A stretch of DNA of 64,000 nucleotides from Streptantibioticus ferralitis (GCF_029223525.1 NZ_JARHTQ010000002.1:434001-498000), one strand, 5' to 3'; shown: positions 16,699-25,815, counted from the stretch's first letter. Numbers and translations: made by a program. Notes: generated by a model not told the origin, from the letters alone.

Positions 16699-18023
16699 GC
16701 CAGGGCATGCGCGGTGGCCTGCTGCGTCGCCACCGCGACTTCCGGCTGCTGTGGTGCGGTGAGACCGCGGGCAAGTTCGGTGCGTCCGTCACCGGGGTGG
16801 CCATGCCGCTGATCGCCGTCTCCAACCTGCACGCCAGCACGTTCGAGGTCGGTCTGCTGAGCGCTGCCACCTGGAGCCCGTGGCTGATCATCGGCCTTCC
16901 GGTCGGCGCCTGGGTGGACCGGCTGCGGCGCAGGCCGATCATGCTGGTCAGCGCCGCGGTCTCGCTCGTACTGTTCGCCAGCGTCCCGGTCGCCGCGTGG
17001 TTCGGCTGGTTGAGCATTGGTCTGCTGCTGGGCGTCGCGCTGCTCACCGGCACGGCGGCGGTGTTCTTCCAGACCGCGTACAGCGCCTACCTCCCCAGCG
17101 TTGTGGAACCTGACGACCAGCCCGAGGGCAACGCCAAACTGCATGGCAGCGCATCCGCGGCGCAGATCGCCGGGCAGGGATCCGGCGGTCTCATAGCGCA
17201 GTTGGCGGGTGCGGCGAACGGGATGTTCGCCAACGCCGCGACATTCCTGGTCTCCCTGATCTGCCTGGCGGGCATCCGGCACCGCGAGCCACGTCTCACC
17301 AGGTCCGGGCACCGCTCCGGGTCACTGGTCGGCGAGGTCGGTGAAGGCCTGCGGCTGATCGCCGGCGACCCCTGGTTGCGCACACTGGCGCTTTTCGGGG
17401 CCGCCTCCAATCTGGCCCTCATGGGATACCAGTCGCTCCAGGTGGTCTTCCTGGTCCGCGGCGTCGGCCTGGCTCCCGGGGTGGTCGGTTCACTCGTCGC
17501 GGCTGTCAGTACCGGAGGGGTGGTCGGGGCCTTCGCCGCGCGAAGGGTGGCCGGGCGGGTCGGCACCGCCCGCGCGACGCTGCTGTTCGAACTCGGTCTT
17601 GCGGTGTTCGCGCTGCTCATCCCGCTGACCGTCGGCGGAGCCGGGACCCTGCTCTTCGTGACCGGCGGATTCTGTGTCTCCGCGGGCGTGGTGGCGGGCA
17701 ATGTGATCAAGGCCGGCTTCCAGCAGCGCTACTGCCCGCCGGACCTCCTCGGCCGCCTCACCGCGAGCACGGCGTTCCTCAGCTACGGGACGATCCCGCT
17801 CGGGGCACTCCTCGGCGGCGCGCTCGGCACCGTGTTCGGCGCCCGTACCGCACTGTGGATCACCACGGCCGGCGTCCCGCTCGCCGCACTGATCCTGTTC
17901 TTCTCCCCGATCCGGGGAGCCCGGGACCTGCCGACGTCCCGTCAACCGGAGAAGTGCCCGCGGCCATCGCCGGGTCCGGACGGCGAGCCGGCCCACCTCG
18001 TCGATGACCACGACCGCCGCTGA
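16695..18023 (+). CDS. MFS transporter, drug/macrolide efflux type
   Basis: 442 aa with about twelve hydrophobic segments. It starts with the typical RRHRDFRLLWCGETAGKFG of the MFS_3/enterobactin-exporter and macrolide-efflux group, has the loop motif GAWVDRLRRRPIM after the second segment, and ends in a hydrophilic 35-residue tail. Co-transcribed with and presumably repressed by the ArsR-type gene upstream. It is expected to export a hydrophobic toxic compound by proton antiport; the substrate is not predictable. Confidence 0.88.
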   Translation: MSQGMRGGLLRRHRDFRLLWCGETAGKFGASVTGVAMPLIAVSNLHASTFEVGLLSAATWSPWLIIGLPVGAWVDRLRRRPIMLVSAAVSLVLFASVPVAAWFGWLSIGLLLGVALLTGTAAVFFQTAYSAYLPSVVEPDDQPEGNAKLHGSASAAQIAGQGSGGLIAQLAGAANGMFANAATFLVSLICLAGIRHREPRLTRSGHRSGSLVGEVGEGLRLIAGDPWLRTLALFGAASNLALMGYQSLQVVFLVRGVGLAPGVVGSLVAAVSTGGVVGAFAARRVAGRVGTARATLLFELGLAVFALLIPLTVGGAGTLLFVTGGFCVSAGVVAGNVIKAGFQQRYCPPDLLGRLTASTAFLSYGTIPLGALLGGALGTVFGARTALWITTAGVPLAALILFFSPIRGARDLPTSRQPEKCPRPSPGPDGEPAHLVDDHDRR

Positions 18024-18287
18024 ATCCGTCGGCAGCCGCGGGCGGCGGACACGACGGTCGAAGAGGCGCTGTTCGTCACTCGTCTGCGCGCGCTGGCGTG
18101 CCGAAAGCCGTTCCGCCCAACAGGCTGGAGTTCGTCACCGACCGCGGGGAAGCCGTCCCGCTCGGCCTGCCGGGCACCGGCACGACCCGCTCCGCGGCGG
18201 TGACGTCCTGTTTCCCGTCCGCCTGCGGGGCCGGCCCCGAGCGCGAGGCCGGCGCCGCGGCGGGGTGTTCCACGAGGGAGGAACGGG

Positions 18288-18914
18288 ATGTCGCACAGCC
18301 TCGGCAGGACGCGCTGGAAGCTCTTCGCCGCCATCATGGTGCCGGGCATAGCGGTCGCCACAGCCCTTGGCATCGGTATGGCACAAGGGGCGCTGGCCGC
18401 TTCGTTCTTCATCTCCGGCCGCAGGTTCCAGCTCTCCACCGCCTCGCTGGTGGGACACGGGCTGAGCGTCTACAGCACCGTGGACGTGACCAGGGAGGGT
18501 GTCCTTGTGCCGGTGGTGGTCACGGGGCTGAGGTCGGCAGTGATCCGCGGGTTGTGCGAGTCGGTGGTGACTCCGGTTCCCTTCCTGGGCCCCTACACCC
18601 TGCGGCTGACCGGTGCGGACCGGCTGCGCCGGGCCGAGGCGAGGGACATCTTCATCGACGCGACGGCCCTGAACGCCACTCAGCAGTCCGCCCACGACCT
18701 GAACGTCGGCGTCGCGGCGGGCTCCATCACCAAGGGGCCGGTCAACCCGGGCGACCGGCACTCGCGGTTCTTCGACCCCAACGGCTTCGCTCAGCAGGCC
18801 TCGACGACCTTCCTGGCCAACGCACGCTGGCAGGCGGTCGCGGTCTCGGCCGTCACCCTCGATGTGCCCGATGTCAGGGTGCGGGTCCTGGCGGGCCGTC
18901 ATGAGTGCTTCTGA
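18288..18914 (+). CDS. DUF6230 family exported/membrane-anchored protein
   Basis: 208 aa, ATG with GAGGGAGGAACGGG upstream. A basic N-terminus (SLGRTRWK) is followed by a hydrophobic helix (about 12-36) ending in ALAASFFISG, then a beta-rich exported domain with the motif FQLSTASLVGHGLSVYSTVD. This matches the DUF6230 proteins that in streptomycetes sit directly before a DUF6114 membrane gene, as here. Function unknown; some database names call them cholesterol esterases without support. Its end overlaps the start of the DUF6114 gene by 14 bases. The 264 bases upstream contain no gene. Confidence 0.85.
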   Translation: MSHSLGRTRWKLFAAIMVPGIAVATALGIGMAQGALAASFFISGRRFQLSTASLVGHGLSVYSTVDVTREGVLVPVVVTGLRSAVIRGLCESVVTPVPFLGPYTLRLTGADRLRRAEARDIFIDATALNATQQSAHDLNVGVAAGSITKGPVNPGDRHSRFFDPNGFAQQASTTFLANARWQAVAVSAVTLDVPDVRVRVLAGRHECF

Positions 18915-19371
18915 TCCCCGGACCGCGGCCGCTACGCCGCGGCTGCCGCAGGTGACCCGAGAACCGTCCGAAAGCAGCCAGGGACCGCGCGCCGCGGTCG
19001 TCAAGGCCCGGCGGGGGTTCAGGACCTGGCGCGGTACCCGGCCCTTCTGGGCCGGCGTGTTCACCCTTGCGGCGGGTGTGCCCGTCATCTACTTCCCCTT
19101 CGCCCGCCTCAGCCTGGGCGGCCTCCCTCTGGCGCTGTCCACCACGGCCGGGGCCGGGTCACTGGTCATCGGGATCCTGCTCATCGTCCTGGGCGTCATC
19201 CTCTGGCTGCAGCAGCACGTGCGGGTCTTCGCCGGGATCGCGGCCATTCTGCTGGCCCTCGTCTCCCTGCCCCTGGCCAACTTCGGGGGCTTCCTGCTCG
19301 GGCTGCTCTGCGGCCTCGTCGGTGGTTCGCTGGCCTGCTCCTGGGCGCCGCCGGACACCGACGAGCCATAG
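18901..19371 (+). CDS. DUF6114 family membrane protein
   Basis: 156 aa, ATG within the last codons of the DUF6230 gene. A hydrophilic 45-residue N-terminus (ending FRTWRGTRPFWAG) precedes four hydrophobic segments (about 47-65, 75-92, 96-116, 118-140). The RGTRPFWAG motif and four-helix layout fit DUF6114. It is translationally coupled to the DUF6230 gene, which suggests a two-part membrane unit whose role is unknown. Confidence 0.85.
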   Translation: MSASDPRTAAATPRLPQVTREPSESSQGPRAAVVKARRGFRTWRGTRPFWAGVFTLAAGVPVIYFPFARLSLGGLPLALSTTAGAGSLVIGILLIVLGVILWLQQHVRVFAGIAAILLALVSLPLANFGGFLLGLLCGLVGGSLACSWAPPDTDEP

Positions 19372-19396
19372 CCCGCGGCGCAGGCGGTGCGGCGGC

Positions 19397-19640
19397 TCAG
19401 TCGAGATGGCCGGTGATCTCGGCGAGGCGCCGCAACTGCCCGGCGAACTGGGTCCGTTCGTCGGGAGTGAAGTCGGCGCAGCCGCGTCGCTGGTGCTCGC
19501 GCCGGTGGTCGCGGAGCCGGGCGAGTTGGTCGGCGCCCTCCTCGGTGAGGCGGACGAGGACGCGGCGTTCGTCCTCGGGGGAGCGGCGGCGTCTCACGAC
19601 GCCCTTGTTCTCCAGTTGCTGGAGCATGCGGGCGGCGGCG
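19397..19640 (-). pseudogene. MarR-type regulator, C-terminal remnant
   Basis: The leftward frame encodes the C-terminal half of a MarR protein: end of the recognition helix RMLQQLENKGVVRR, wing SPEDERRVLVRLTEEG, and a final dimerisation helix ending LRRLAEITGHLD. About 80 residues are recognisable against about 150 in the family. The first half of the domain, including the first HTH helices, is missing; upstream in the same frame the sequence turns into the promoter region of the rightward SMP-30 gene. An ATG at 19627 could still start a 76-aa product, but it could not bind DNA normally. Confidence 0.7.
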
Positions 19641-19777
19641 CGGAGGCGCTCTTCCCGCGCCTCGCCCGCGACTGGCCCCCCGGGACATGGCGCGCCATCT
19701 GGCCGGAAGCCCGGCGGTTGCCTCTCCGCCGTCCTACTCTGCGGCGAGGAGCAAGTCCGAGCGGGTACGGAGGCGTG

Positions 19778-20791
19778 ATGGCGTCGATGAGCAAACCTGA
19801 ACTGCGGCCTGTCGCCTGGCGCCCACCGCCCCGCCCGGGTCCGGCCGGCGGTGACCGGGTACCGGTATCCGCGCCGCGCCTTCTTCCGCTCGGCGGGACC
19901 GGTCCCGAACATGTGGTCGTCGACACCGCGGGGCGGCTGCTCACCGGCGTGGCCGACGGCAGGATCCTGCGGGTCGATCCGGAAACCGGCGAGGTGACGA
20001 CCGTCGCCGACACCGGTGGACGGCCGCTGGGTCTCCAACTCCAGCCGGACGGGCGGCTGCTGGTGTGTGACGCACGGGCCGGTCTGCTTCGCGTCGTGCC
20101 CGAGACGGGGGAGACCGAGGTGCTCCTGCGGTCCGCGGGCGGTGAGCCGCTTGGCTTCTGCAGCAATGTCGTGGTCACCCGCGACGGCACGATCTACGTC
20201 AGCGACGCCAGTCGGCGGTTCGGCATCGACCACTGGCTGGGCGACCTGCTCGAACACTCCGGAACCGGCCGGCTCATCCGCATCGCGCCCGGTGCCGTCG
20301 AGCCCGAAGTCGTCCTGGACGGGCTGTACTTCGCCAACGGCCTCGCGCTCCCGGCCGACGAGTCGTTCGTCACCGTCGCGGAGACCGGAGCGTACCGACT
20401 GACCCGGCTCTGGCTGACCGGCCCGCGCGCCGGGCATCGAGACACCTTCCTCGAAGATCTGCCGGGCTTCCCCGACAACCTGACCACCGGGCCCGGCGGG
20501 CTCATCTGGATCGCCTACGCCGCACCGCGCGACCCCCTGATGGACTGGCTGCACCGCACGCCCCCGGTGCTGCGACGGGCGCTGTGGAAGCTGCCCGAGT
20601 CGATGCGGCCGGGACCGCGCCGCACGCTGCGGGTCACGGCGGTGGACAGCGCGGGACGCACCGCCCACGACCTGCGATGGCCACGCGCTCGCTACCGGAC
20701 GGCCACCAGTGCGTGCGAGCACGGCGGGCGGCTCTATCTGGGCAGCCTCGTGGAGGACGCCATCGCCGTGCTGGAGCTGCCGGAACGCTGA
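19778..20791 (+). CDS. SMP-30/gluconolactonase-like (strictosidine synthase-type) beta-propeller protein
   Basis: 337 aa from ATG 19778 with GGAGG four bases away; ATG 19787 is an alternative at longer spacing. The propeller shows repeating blades: GPEHVVVDTAGRLLTG, GRILRVDPETGEVT, GLQLQPDGRLLVCDARAGLLRV, NVVVTRDGTIYVSDASRRFG, FANGLALPADESFVTVAETG, and FPDNLTTGPGGLIWIAY. It resembles the strictosidine-synthase/SMP-30 group, which contains lactonases and hydrolases that bind a metal at the propeller centre. No signal peptide is evident. The substrate is unknown. It may formerly have been controlled by the truncated MarR gene that abuts it. Confidence 0.8.
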   Translation: MASMSKPELRPVAWRPPPRPGPAGGDRVPVSAPRLLPLGGTGPEHVVVDTAGRLLTGVADGRILRVDPETGEVTTVADTGGRPLGLQLQPDGRLLVCDARAGLLRVVPETGETEVLLRSAGGEPLGFCSNVVVTRDGTIYVSDASRRFGIDHWLGDLLEHSGTGRLIRIAPGAVEPEVVLDGLYFANGLALPADESFVTVAETGAYRLTRLWLTGPRAGHRDTFLEDLPGFPDNLTTGPGGLIWIAYAAPRDPLMDWLHRTPPVLRRALWKLPESMRPGPRRTLRVTAVDSAGRTAHDLRWPRARYRTATSACEHGGRLYLGSLVEDAIAVLELPER

Positions 20792-20797
20792 CGACAC

Positions 20798-20826
20798 GGC
20801 CGCCCGGTCAGCTGAACCGGGCGGCC
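20798..20826. terminator. Bidirectional hairpin terminator
   Basis: A perfect 11-bp stem, GGCCGCCCGGT with its complement, and a 7-base loop. It lies right after the SMP-30 stop and overlaps the stop codon of the convergent SDR gene, so it can end both transcripts. Confidence 0.75.
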
Positions 20827-21650
20827 AAGTGGCGGAACAGCGATGGGGCGGCGCCTCTCAGGCGGGCCGGGAACCACAGCCATCCGGGTACGAAGGCCTC
20901 GCTGCGGTCGTGCGCCACGGCGTCCCAGACGGCGTCGGCGACCCGCATCGGCTCGACCGGCCGGGGGTGGGAGCGCTGGTAGAGGCTCCCGCGACGGGCG
21001 AAGAACGGGGTCTTCACGGCCCCCGGCACCACCATGGAGATCCGTACCCGGCTGCCCATGAGTTCGTAGCGCAGGCTGTCCGCGAACGTGGTCAGCGCGG
21101 CTTTGGCGGCCGAGTAGACGGCTTCCTCCCGCACCCCCACGGATCCGGCGATCGATCCCACCAGCACCAGGTGCCCGGTGTTGCGGTGCATCATCTGCGG
21201 CAGCACCAGACGGACCAGGTGCACGACGGCGGCCAGGTCGACGGCGAGGATCTCGTCGATCGCCGCGTCGGGCATCTCCGCGAAGGGACCGGCCCAGCCG
21301 ATGCCCGCCGCGGCGACCAGCAGATCCACCCGTCCGCTCACGCCGACGGCGGCCTCCACCAACCGCCTGCATCCGTCCCGGTCACTGAGGTCGCCGGGTA
21401 CGGGATGGCCGCCGATGGCCGCGGCGACCTGGTCCAGGCGGGTGTGGTCACGGCCGTTGAGCACCACGCGCCAGGTTCCCTCGGTGGCGAACCGGGCGGC
21501 GACCGCGGCACCGATCCCCGACGACGCCCCGGTGATCAGCGCCACGGGTGTGCTGGCAGGGTCGGTCATGGAACGTTCCGTGGTCCGCCGGGCCACCGGG
21601 TTCCCGCCGTGCGGCAGCGCACTGCCCGCAGACGCTCGGGCGGCTTCCAT
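20808..21650 (-). CDS. Short-chain dehydrogenase/reductase
   Basis: 280 aa from ATG 21650, chosen because GAGGAGGG lies six bases upstream; an internal ATG at 21569 would remove a 27-residue leader and match the usual SDR length better. NAD(P)-binding TGASSGIG near residue 40, NAG-like AAAGIGWAG, and the catalytic S-Y-K set in LVGSIAGSVGVREEAVYSAAK are all present. A C-terminal extension WLWFPARLRG is typical of the SDRs that act on fatty or ketone substrates. Substrate unknown. Confidence 0.85.
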   Translation of the reverse strand: MEAARASAGSALPHGGNPVARRTTERSMTDPASTPVALITGASSGIGAAVAARFATEGTWRVVLNGRDHTRLDQVAAAIGGHPVPGDLSDRDGCRRLVEAAVGVSGRVDLLVAAAGIGWAGPFAEMPDAAIDEILAVDLAAVVHLVRLVLPQMMHRNTGHLVLVGSIAGSVGVREEAVYSAAKAALTTFADSLRYELMGSRVRISMVVPGAVKTPFFARRGSLYQRSHPRPVEPMRVADAVWDAVAHDRSEAFVPGWLWFPARLRGAAPSLFRHLAARFS

Positions 21651-21894
21651 CAGGAGCCCTCCTCGGATATGCGATCAACAGCAGGCTCTTGTGCTGCCAG
21701 GCAGAGGGTCGTCCGGCCATCGTCCGTGTTCCGGCACGTGCCACGGTCATTCTTCCCCAGGCGTGTCATAACGGACAGTTGGGCGGGCCGTCAGGGTTCA
21801 ACCCTTCTGTTCTGTGCCACCGACACCGGACGACGGGTCCGCCGAGCGGATGAGTGGACTGCGCGCGACGGGTGCTGACGTCGTGCTGACGTCG

Positions 21895-23040
21895 TCACCC
21901 AGGACCGCCCGGCACCCGGTCGCGCACCGGCGCGCCCTCCCGCGCGGCCGTCGCGACGATGTCCACGGCGTCCGCGGTGAACAGCGCCCGTCCCGCGTCG
22001 ATCCGCGCCTGCCGGACCGGCCCGTCGCACCCCAGGTCACTCAGCGCCTGGAGCAGCTCCCGTGGCGAACGGGCGTAGGCACACAGCCCGGCCTCGGCCA
22101 TGCCGCGGGCGCTGTGCACGCCGTGCCCCGCGATCGGCCGGTAGCTCACCACCGGCACCCCGGCCGCCAGCGCCTGCGCCGCGGTCTGTCCGGCGGCGTT
22201 CATCACCAGCACACCGACGGCGGACATCAGCGCCGGCACATCGCTCACCCAGCCGAGCGCGACCGCACCGGACACCCGCTGGAGCCGCCGCCGCAGTGCC
22301 CGCCCGCGGCCGCACATGACGACCGGCAACCAGCCGTGGCCGCTGAGCAGGGCGGCGGTCTCCGCCAGCTGCGACCCCAGCCCCCACGCACCGGTGGAGA
22401 GCAGCACCGGGACGCGGCCGGGTCCCCGCGCCGCGAACTCACGGGCGAAGGCACCGACCCGCGCCGGTCGCGACGGGGTGTGGAAGGCCTCGGGCACCAC
22501 CGGTCCGACCGCCAGAGCGCGTCGGCCACCGCCGCGCCGGACGTCCTCGGCGGTCTGAGGGGTCGGGCACAGATGGATGTCGTTGCCAGGGTGGAGCCAC
22601 TGCCGGTGCACGGCGAAGTCGGTGATCACCACGACACTGGGCACCCGCAGCGCCCCCTCGTCCCGCAACCGGCCGCCGATCTGCGCGCCCAGGTGGAACG
22701 TGGAGACCAGCGCGTCCGGCGGATCGGCGGCCAGGCGGCGTCGCAGCGCCCGGGCCGCGGGCACCACAACGGGGCTGGTGTCCAGGTTCGGCCGCCCCTG
22801 GCCAGGCGGCGACGACATGAAGTACGCCTGGTAGATCGCGTCGTAGACGAACGGGGCATGGCGGATGGTCGCGGCGTAGCAGCCGCGCAGCGCGGTCCCC
22901 AGACGGACCGGCAGCAGGTCGAGCACGTCGATGGTCTGCGTCAGATGCCCGCGATCCGACAGCCGCCGCGCCAGCTCGGCGGCCACCGTGTCATGCCCGG
23001 CCCCCATGGCTGCGCTCAGGATCACGAATCGCCGGCCCAC
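21895..23040 (-). CDS. Glycosyltransferase, MGDG synthase/GT28-like
   Basis: 381 aa, GTG start. The N-terminus reads VILSAAMGAGHDTVAAELARRL with DVLDLLP, the signature of monogalactosyldiacylglycerol-synthase-type transferases; the acceptor-side motif FVYDAIYQAYF follows at about 65-75. The C-terminal half has the GT28 nucleotide-sugar region (VLLSTGAWGLGSQLAE, GWVSDVPALMSAVGVLVMNAAGQTAAQALAAGVPVV). It probably glycosylates a lipid or polyprenol at the inner membrane face. It is divergent from a polysaccharide deacetylase, hinting at a shared envelope glycan or glycolipid. Confidence 0.82.
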   Translation of the reverse strand: MGRRFVILSAAMGAGHDTVAAELARRLSDRGHLTQTIDVLDLLPVRLGTALRGCYAATIRHAPFVYDAIYQAYFMSSPPGQGRPNLDTSPVVVPAARALRRRLAADPPDALVSTFHLGAQIGGRLRDEGALRVPSVVVITDFAVHRQWLHPGNDIHLCPTPQTAEDVRRGGGRRALAVGPVVPEAFHTPSRPARVGAFAREFAARGPGRVPVLLSTGAWGLGSQLAETAALLSGHGWLPVVMCGRGRALRRRLQRVSGAVALGWVSDVPALMSAVGVLVMNAAGQTAAQALAAGVPVVSYRPIAGHGVHSARGMAEAGLCAYARSPRELLQALSDLGCDGPVRQARIDAGRALFTADAVDIVATAAREGAPVRDRVPGGPG

Positions 23041-23241
23041 ACTCTCACCGCCCTTTCGGGAAAACCCTTCACGCTGCGGCGGACTTCCGCCAGTGCTGCG
23101 GCGACCTTCCCGCTCAGGGAGACGCGGCGCGTCCCGCGCTACCGGTGTCCGCCATCCGGGCCGCCACTACCTCCTGTCAGGTGACCGATCCGGATCGGCT
23201 CCGGTCGCAGGTGGCCGCCGCGGCGCGGGAGACTGGTCACC

Positions 23242-23988
23242 GTGCGTGCCGACCGCCCACCATCCACGTTCCCGGCCCGGTGCGCGCTGTCAACGTGCGC
23301 GCTCGCCGGGGCGGCCGCGCACATCGGCCCGGCCGGCACCTGGCTGGCGCCGGTGCGCCGGGTGCTGTTCCCAGCACTGGACGGCCGCGGTCACCCGGAG
23401 CACATCGCCCTCACCTTCGACGACGGCCCCGACCGAGCCAGCACGCCGTACTTCCTGGACGCCTTGGACCGGCTCGCGGTCCGCGCCACGTTCTTCGTCC
23501 TCGGCCGCGCCCTGCTGGAGGCCCCCGAAACCGGCCGGGAACTGGCCGCCCGGGGACACGAGGTCGCCGTGCACGGCTGGGACCACCGCCGCCCCTGGTG
23601 CCCCACGCCGCTGCGCGATCTGCGTGAGCTGCGGCGCACCGCCGAGGCCGTCACCGTCGTGTGCGGCAGCCGGCCCCGGTGGTACCGGCCGCCGTACGGC
23701 GTCCTCACCGGCGGCCGGTGGGCCGCGGCCCGTCATGTGGGGCTGCGGCCGGTGCTGTGGTCCGCGTGGGGCCGGGAGTGGGAGGCCGGGGCCACCGCCC
23801 GCACCGTCGTCGGCAACGTGGGTCGCGACCTGCGTGGTGGTGGCACCGTCCTGCTGCACGACACGGATCGCGCGGCCGCCCCCGGCTCATGGCGGGTCAC
23901 CCTCCAGGCCCTGCCGGAACTGGTGGAACGCTGCCGCCGCCAGGGCCTCACTGTGGGACCGCTGCGCGATCACGGCATCGCGGGGTAG
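23242..23988 (+). CDS. Polysaccharide deacetylase (NodB/CE4 family)
   Basis: 248 aa, GTG start. A short hydrophobic N-terminal region (about 12-27) may anchor it weakly. The CE4 motifs are in order: TFDDGPD (motif 1), HGWDHRRPW (metal-binding H...H, motif 2), RPPYG (motif 3), and LLHDTD near the end (motif 5). These indicate a metal-dependent de-N-acetylase of chitin-, peptidoglycan- or glycolipid-linked sugars. The divergent glycosyltransferase gene may act on the same molecule. Confidence 0.85.
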   Translation: MRADRPPSTFPARCALSTCALAGAAAHIGPAGTWLAPVRRVLFPALDGRGHPEHIALTFDDGPDRASTPYFLDALDRLAVRATFFVLGRALLEAPETGRELAARGHEVAVHGWDHRRPWCPTPLRDLRELRRTAEAVTVVCGSRPRWYRPPYGVLTGGRWAAARHVGLRPVLWSAWGREWEAGATARTVVGNVGRDLRGGGTVLLHDTDRAAAPGSWRVTLQALPELVERCRRQGLTVGPLRDHGIAG

Positions 23989-24029
23989 CGCGGGGGCCCG
24001 TCAGATCCGCTGCCCTACCGGGCCCCGCG
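23989..24029. terminator. Hairpin terminator after the deacetylase gene
   Basis: An 11-bp stem with one extra G (CGCGGGGGCCCG at 23989-24000 with CGGGCCCCGCG at 24019-24029) begins directly after the deacetylase stop codon. The following 190 bases up to the DMT gene hold no gene I can support. Confidence 0.6.
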
Positions 24030-24218
24030 ACGGCAGCCTCGCCCCAGGGCCACCCTGCGGACGGCGCGCAGGCGTAGGCGCGCGTTTGACCTGGGCGGTT
24101 TCCTGGGACTGGTGGTAGCGGCGGAATCCGGCAACGGGGACACCAACGGGCAGGAAGCAGTTGATCAAGGTGAGCATCGCTCGCCCCGCGGGCGTGTTCG
24201 GGAGCGAATGGGACCCTC

Positions 24219-25136
24219 GTGCTGACATATGTGTTGGCCGTCCTCGCTGCCTGTGCCAATGCGGCGGCGTCTGTGCTGCAGCGTTGGGCCAGCATCGGAC
24301 TTCCCGCGCAGGACAGTCTGAGTCTGCGGCTGATCAAGGGGCTGTTGCGACGCCCGGTGTGGTTCGCGGGGGTCCTTGGCGTGACGGCGGGCTTTGTGCT
24401 GCAGGCCGCGGCGCTGTCCGTCGGTGAGCTGTCGGTCGTGGAGCCGATCCTGGTCTTCGAACTCCCGCTGACCCTGATCCTCGCCGCACGGGTGTTCCAC
24501 GCCCCGCTGCACCGGCGTGAATGGCTCTCGGTCGGCGGGATGACCCTCGGCCTCGCCGTGATGCTGTTCTCCCTCGCGCCGTCGGGCGGCGACCCGCGGG
24601 CGGCCGACTGGATCGTCTGGTCGACCGGCATCGGCGTGAATCTGGCGGTGGTGGTGGCAGCGGTGCTGTGGGGGCGCACCGGAAAGGTGGCGCCGCGGGC
24701 GGAGCTCGGGGGACGGCGAGCGGCGTGCCTCGGTGCGGCGGCGGGCTGCCAGTTCGGGCTGACCGCCGCGTTGATGAAAGGTGCGGTGTCCGAAAGCCCA
24801 CACGGCATCGCTGCCGTCTGCACCTCCTGGCAGCTCTACGCCATGATCGCCGCCGGTATCACGGCGATGTTCCTGCTGCAGTCGGCGATGCATGCCGGAA
24901 GACTGCTCGCCGCCCAGCCGGGCCTGACGTTGTCCGATCCGCTGATCTCCGTCCTGTGGGGCGTGCTCGCCTTCCACGAACAGGTCCGGGACGGCCTGTG
25001 GTTGCTGCCCGCACTCGCCGGTGCTGCCGCCGTCACCGTCTGTGTGGCCCTACTGGCTCGCTCCCCGTTGCCGGGAACCGAAGACCGTTCCGCGGCGCCC
25101 AGCCGACCGGGCGAGTCAGCGAGCCGGGGGTGTTGA
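24219..25136 (+). CDS. DMT-superfamily (EamA-like) membrane protein
   Basis: 305 aa, GTG start. About ten hydrophobic segments; it begins TYVLAVLAACANAAASVLQRWAS, a feature of the actinobacterial DMT group with an N-A-x-x-x-V-L-Q-R motif. Two repeats of five helices are visible: ELSVVEPILVFELPLTLILA in the first and LAAQPGLTLSDPLISVLWGVLAFHEQV in the second. The tail is hydrophilic. It is a paralogue of the protein at 57462-58343. Role (metabolite export or small-cation transport) unknown. Confidence 0.8.
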   Translation: MLTYVLAVLAACANAAASVLQRWASIGLPAQDSLSLRLIKGLLRRPVWFAGVLGVTAGFVLQAAALSVGELSVVEPILVFELPLTLILAARVFHAPLHRREWLSVGGMTLGLAVMLFSLAPSGGDPRAADWIVWSTGIGVNLAVVVAAVLWGRTGKVAPRAELGGRRAACLGAAAGCQFGLTAALMKGAVSESPHGIAAVCTSWQLYAMIAAGITAMFLLQSAMHAGRLLAAQPGLTLSDPLISVLWGVLAFHEQVRDGLWLLPALAGAAAVTVCVALLARSPLPGTEDRSAAPSRPGESASRGC

Positions 25137-25302
25137 ACCCGCCCCAACACACCGTCAACCACTGGCTGAGAAGGCGTAGATCCAGTATCCCCGCGCGGGG
25201 CCATGCCGGTCACCGTTCCGCGGAATGATCTTTGTGGCGGCTTGCGGCCCTACCGTTGCGGGGACAGCGCAACGCACCGATCTGACCCCTGGAGTACGAA
25301 CA

Positions 25303-25815
25303 GTGGCGCACGACATGGCCGTTGCCGCACTGGCAGCGGAACTGGTGAGCATGGCGGCGGCGGACCACCAGACCTCGCCCCGCGCGAACAGTTCAGACCC
25401 GGCAGAGCAGTTGGCGTGGCGTCGGCTGACCGCACGACACGGTGACCGGCTCAACGAGATCATGGATGAGTACGGCTGGCCGACGACGGAACTGGTCGGG
25501 GCCGAGGCGGCGCGCGGCGCATGGCTGATCGCACAGCACGCCGACCGGCAGCTCGATGTGCAGCGGCGCGCGGTCCAGCTGCTGCGACAGGCGGTGGAGG
25601 CGGGCTCGGCCAGCCCCCGCGAGCTGGCCTTCCTGCGCGACCGGGTGCTGGTGAACGAGGGGCGCGAGCAGATCTACGGCACGCAGATCGCCGGGGTGCG
25701 GGACGGCTCGCCCGTGCCCTGGCCCTGTCAGGATCCCGAGCGCGTGAACGAACTGCGGGCGGAAGTCGGCATCGAGCCGTTCGCCGCGTACGTCGCCAAG
25801 TTCCCCCTGACCTGA
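25303..25815 (+). CDS. DUF6624 family protein
   Basis: 170 aa from GTG 25303, preceded by GGAG at about nine bases; a longer frame to 25225 contains a Cys that could mimic a lipobox but has no ribosome site. The DUF6624 pattern is clear: GWPTTELVGAEAARGAWLIAQHAD, then SPRELAFLRDRVLVNEGREQIYGTQ. It is soluble and alpha-helical. Function unknown; members are common in actinomycetes as isolated genes. Its stop codon lies in the first unit of an 18-bp tandem duplication. Confidence 0.8.
   Translation: MAHDMAVAALAAELVSMAAADHQTSPRANSSDPAEQLAWRRLTARHGDRLNEIMDEYGWPTTELVGAEAARGAWLIAQHADRQLDVQRRAVQLLRQAVEAGSASPRELAFLRDRVLVNEGREQIYGTQIAGVRDGSPVPWPCQDPERVNELRAEVGIEPFAAYVAKFPLT

Noticed and set aside
24001-24228. 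Leftward ORF with a hydrophobic stretch between the deacetylase and DMT genes
   Set aside because: No ribosome site or family motif; it overlaps both a terminator hairpin and the DMT start.
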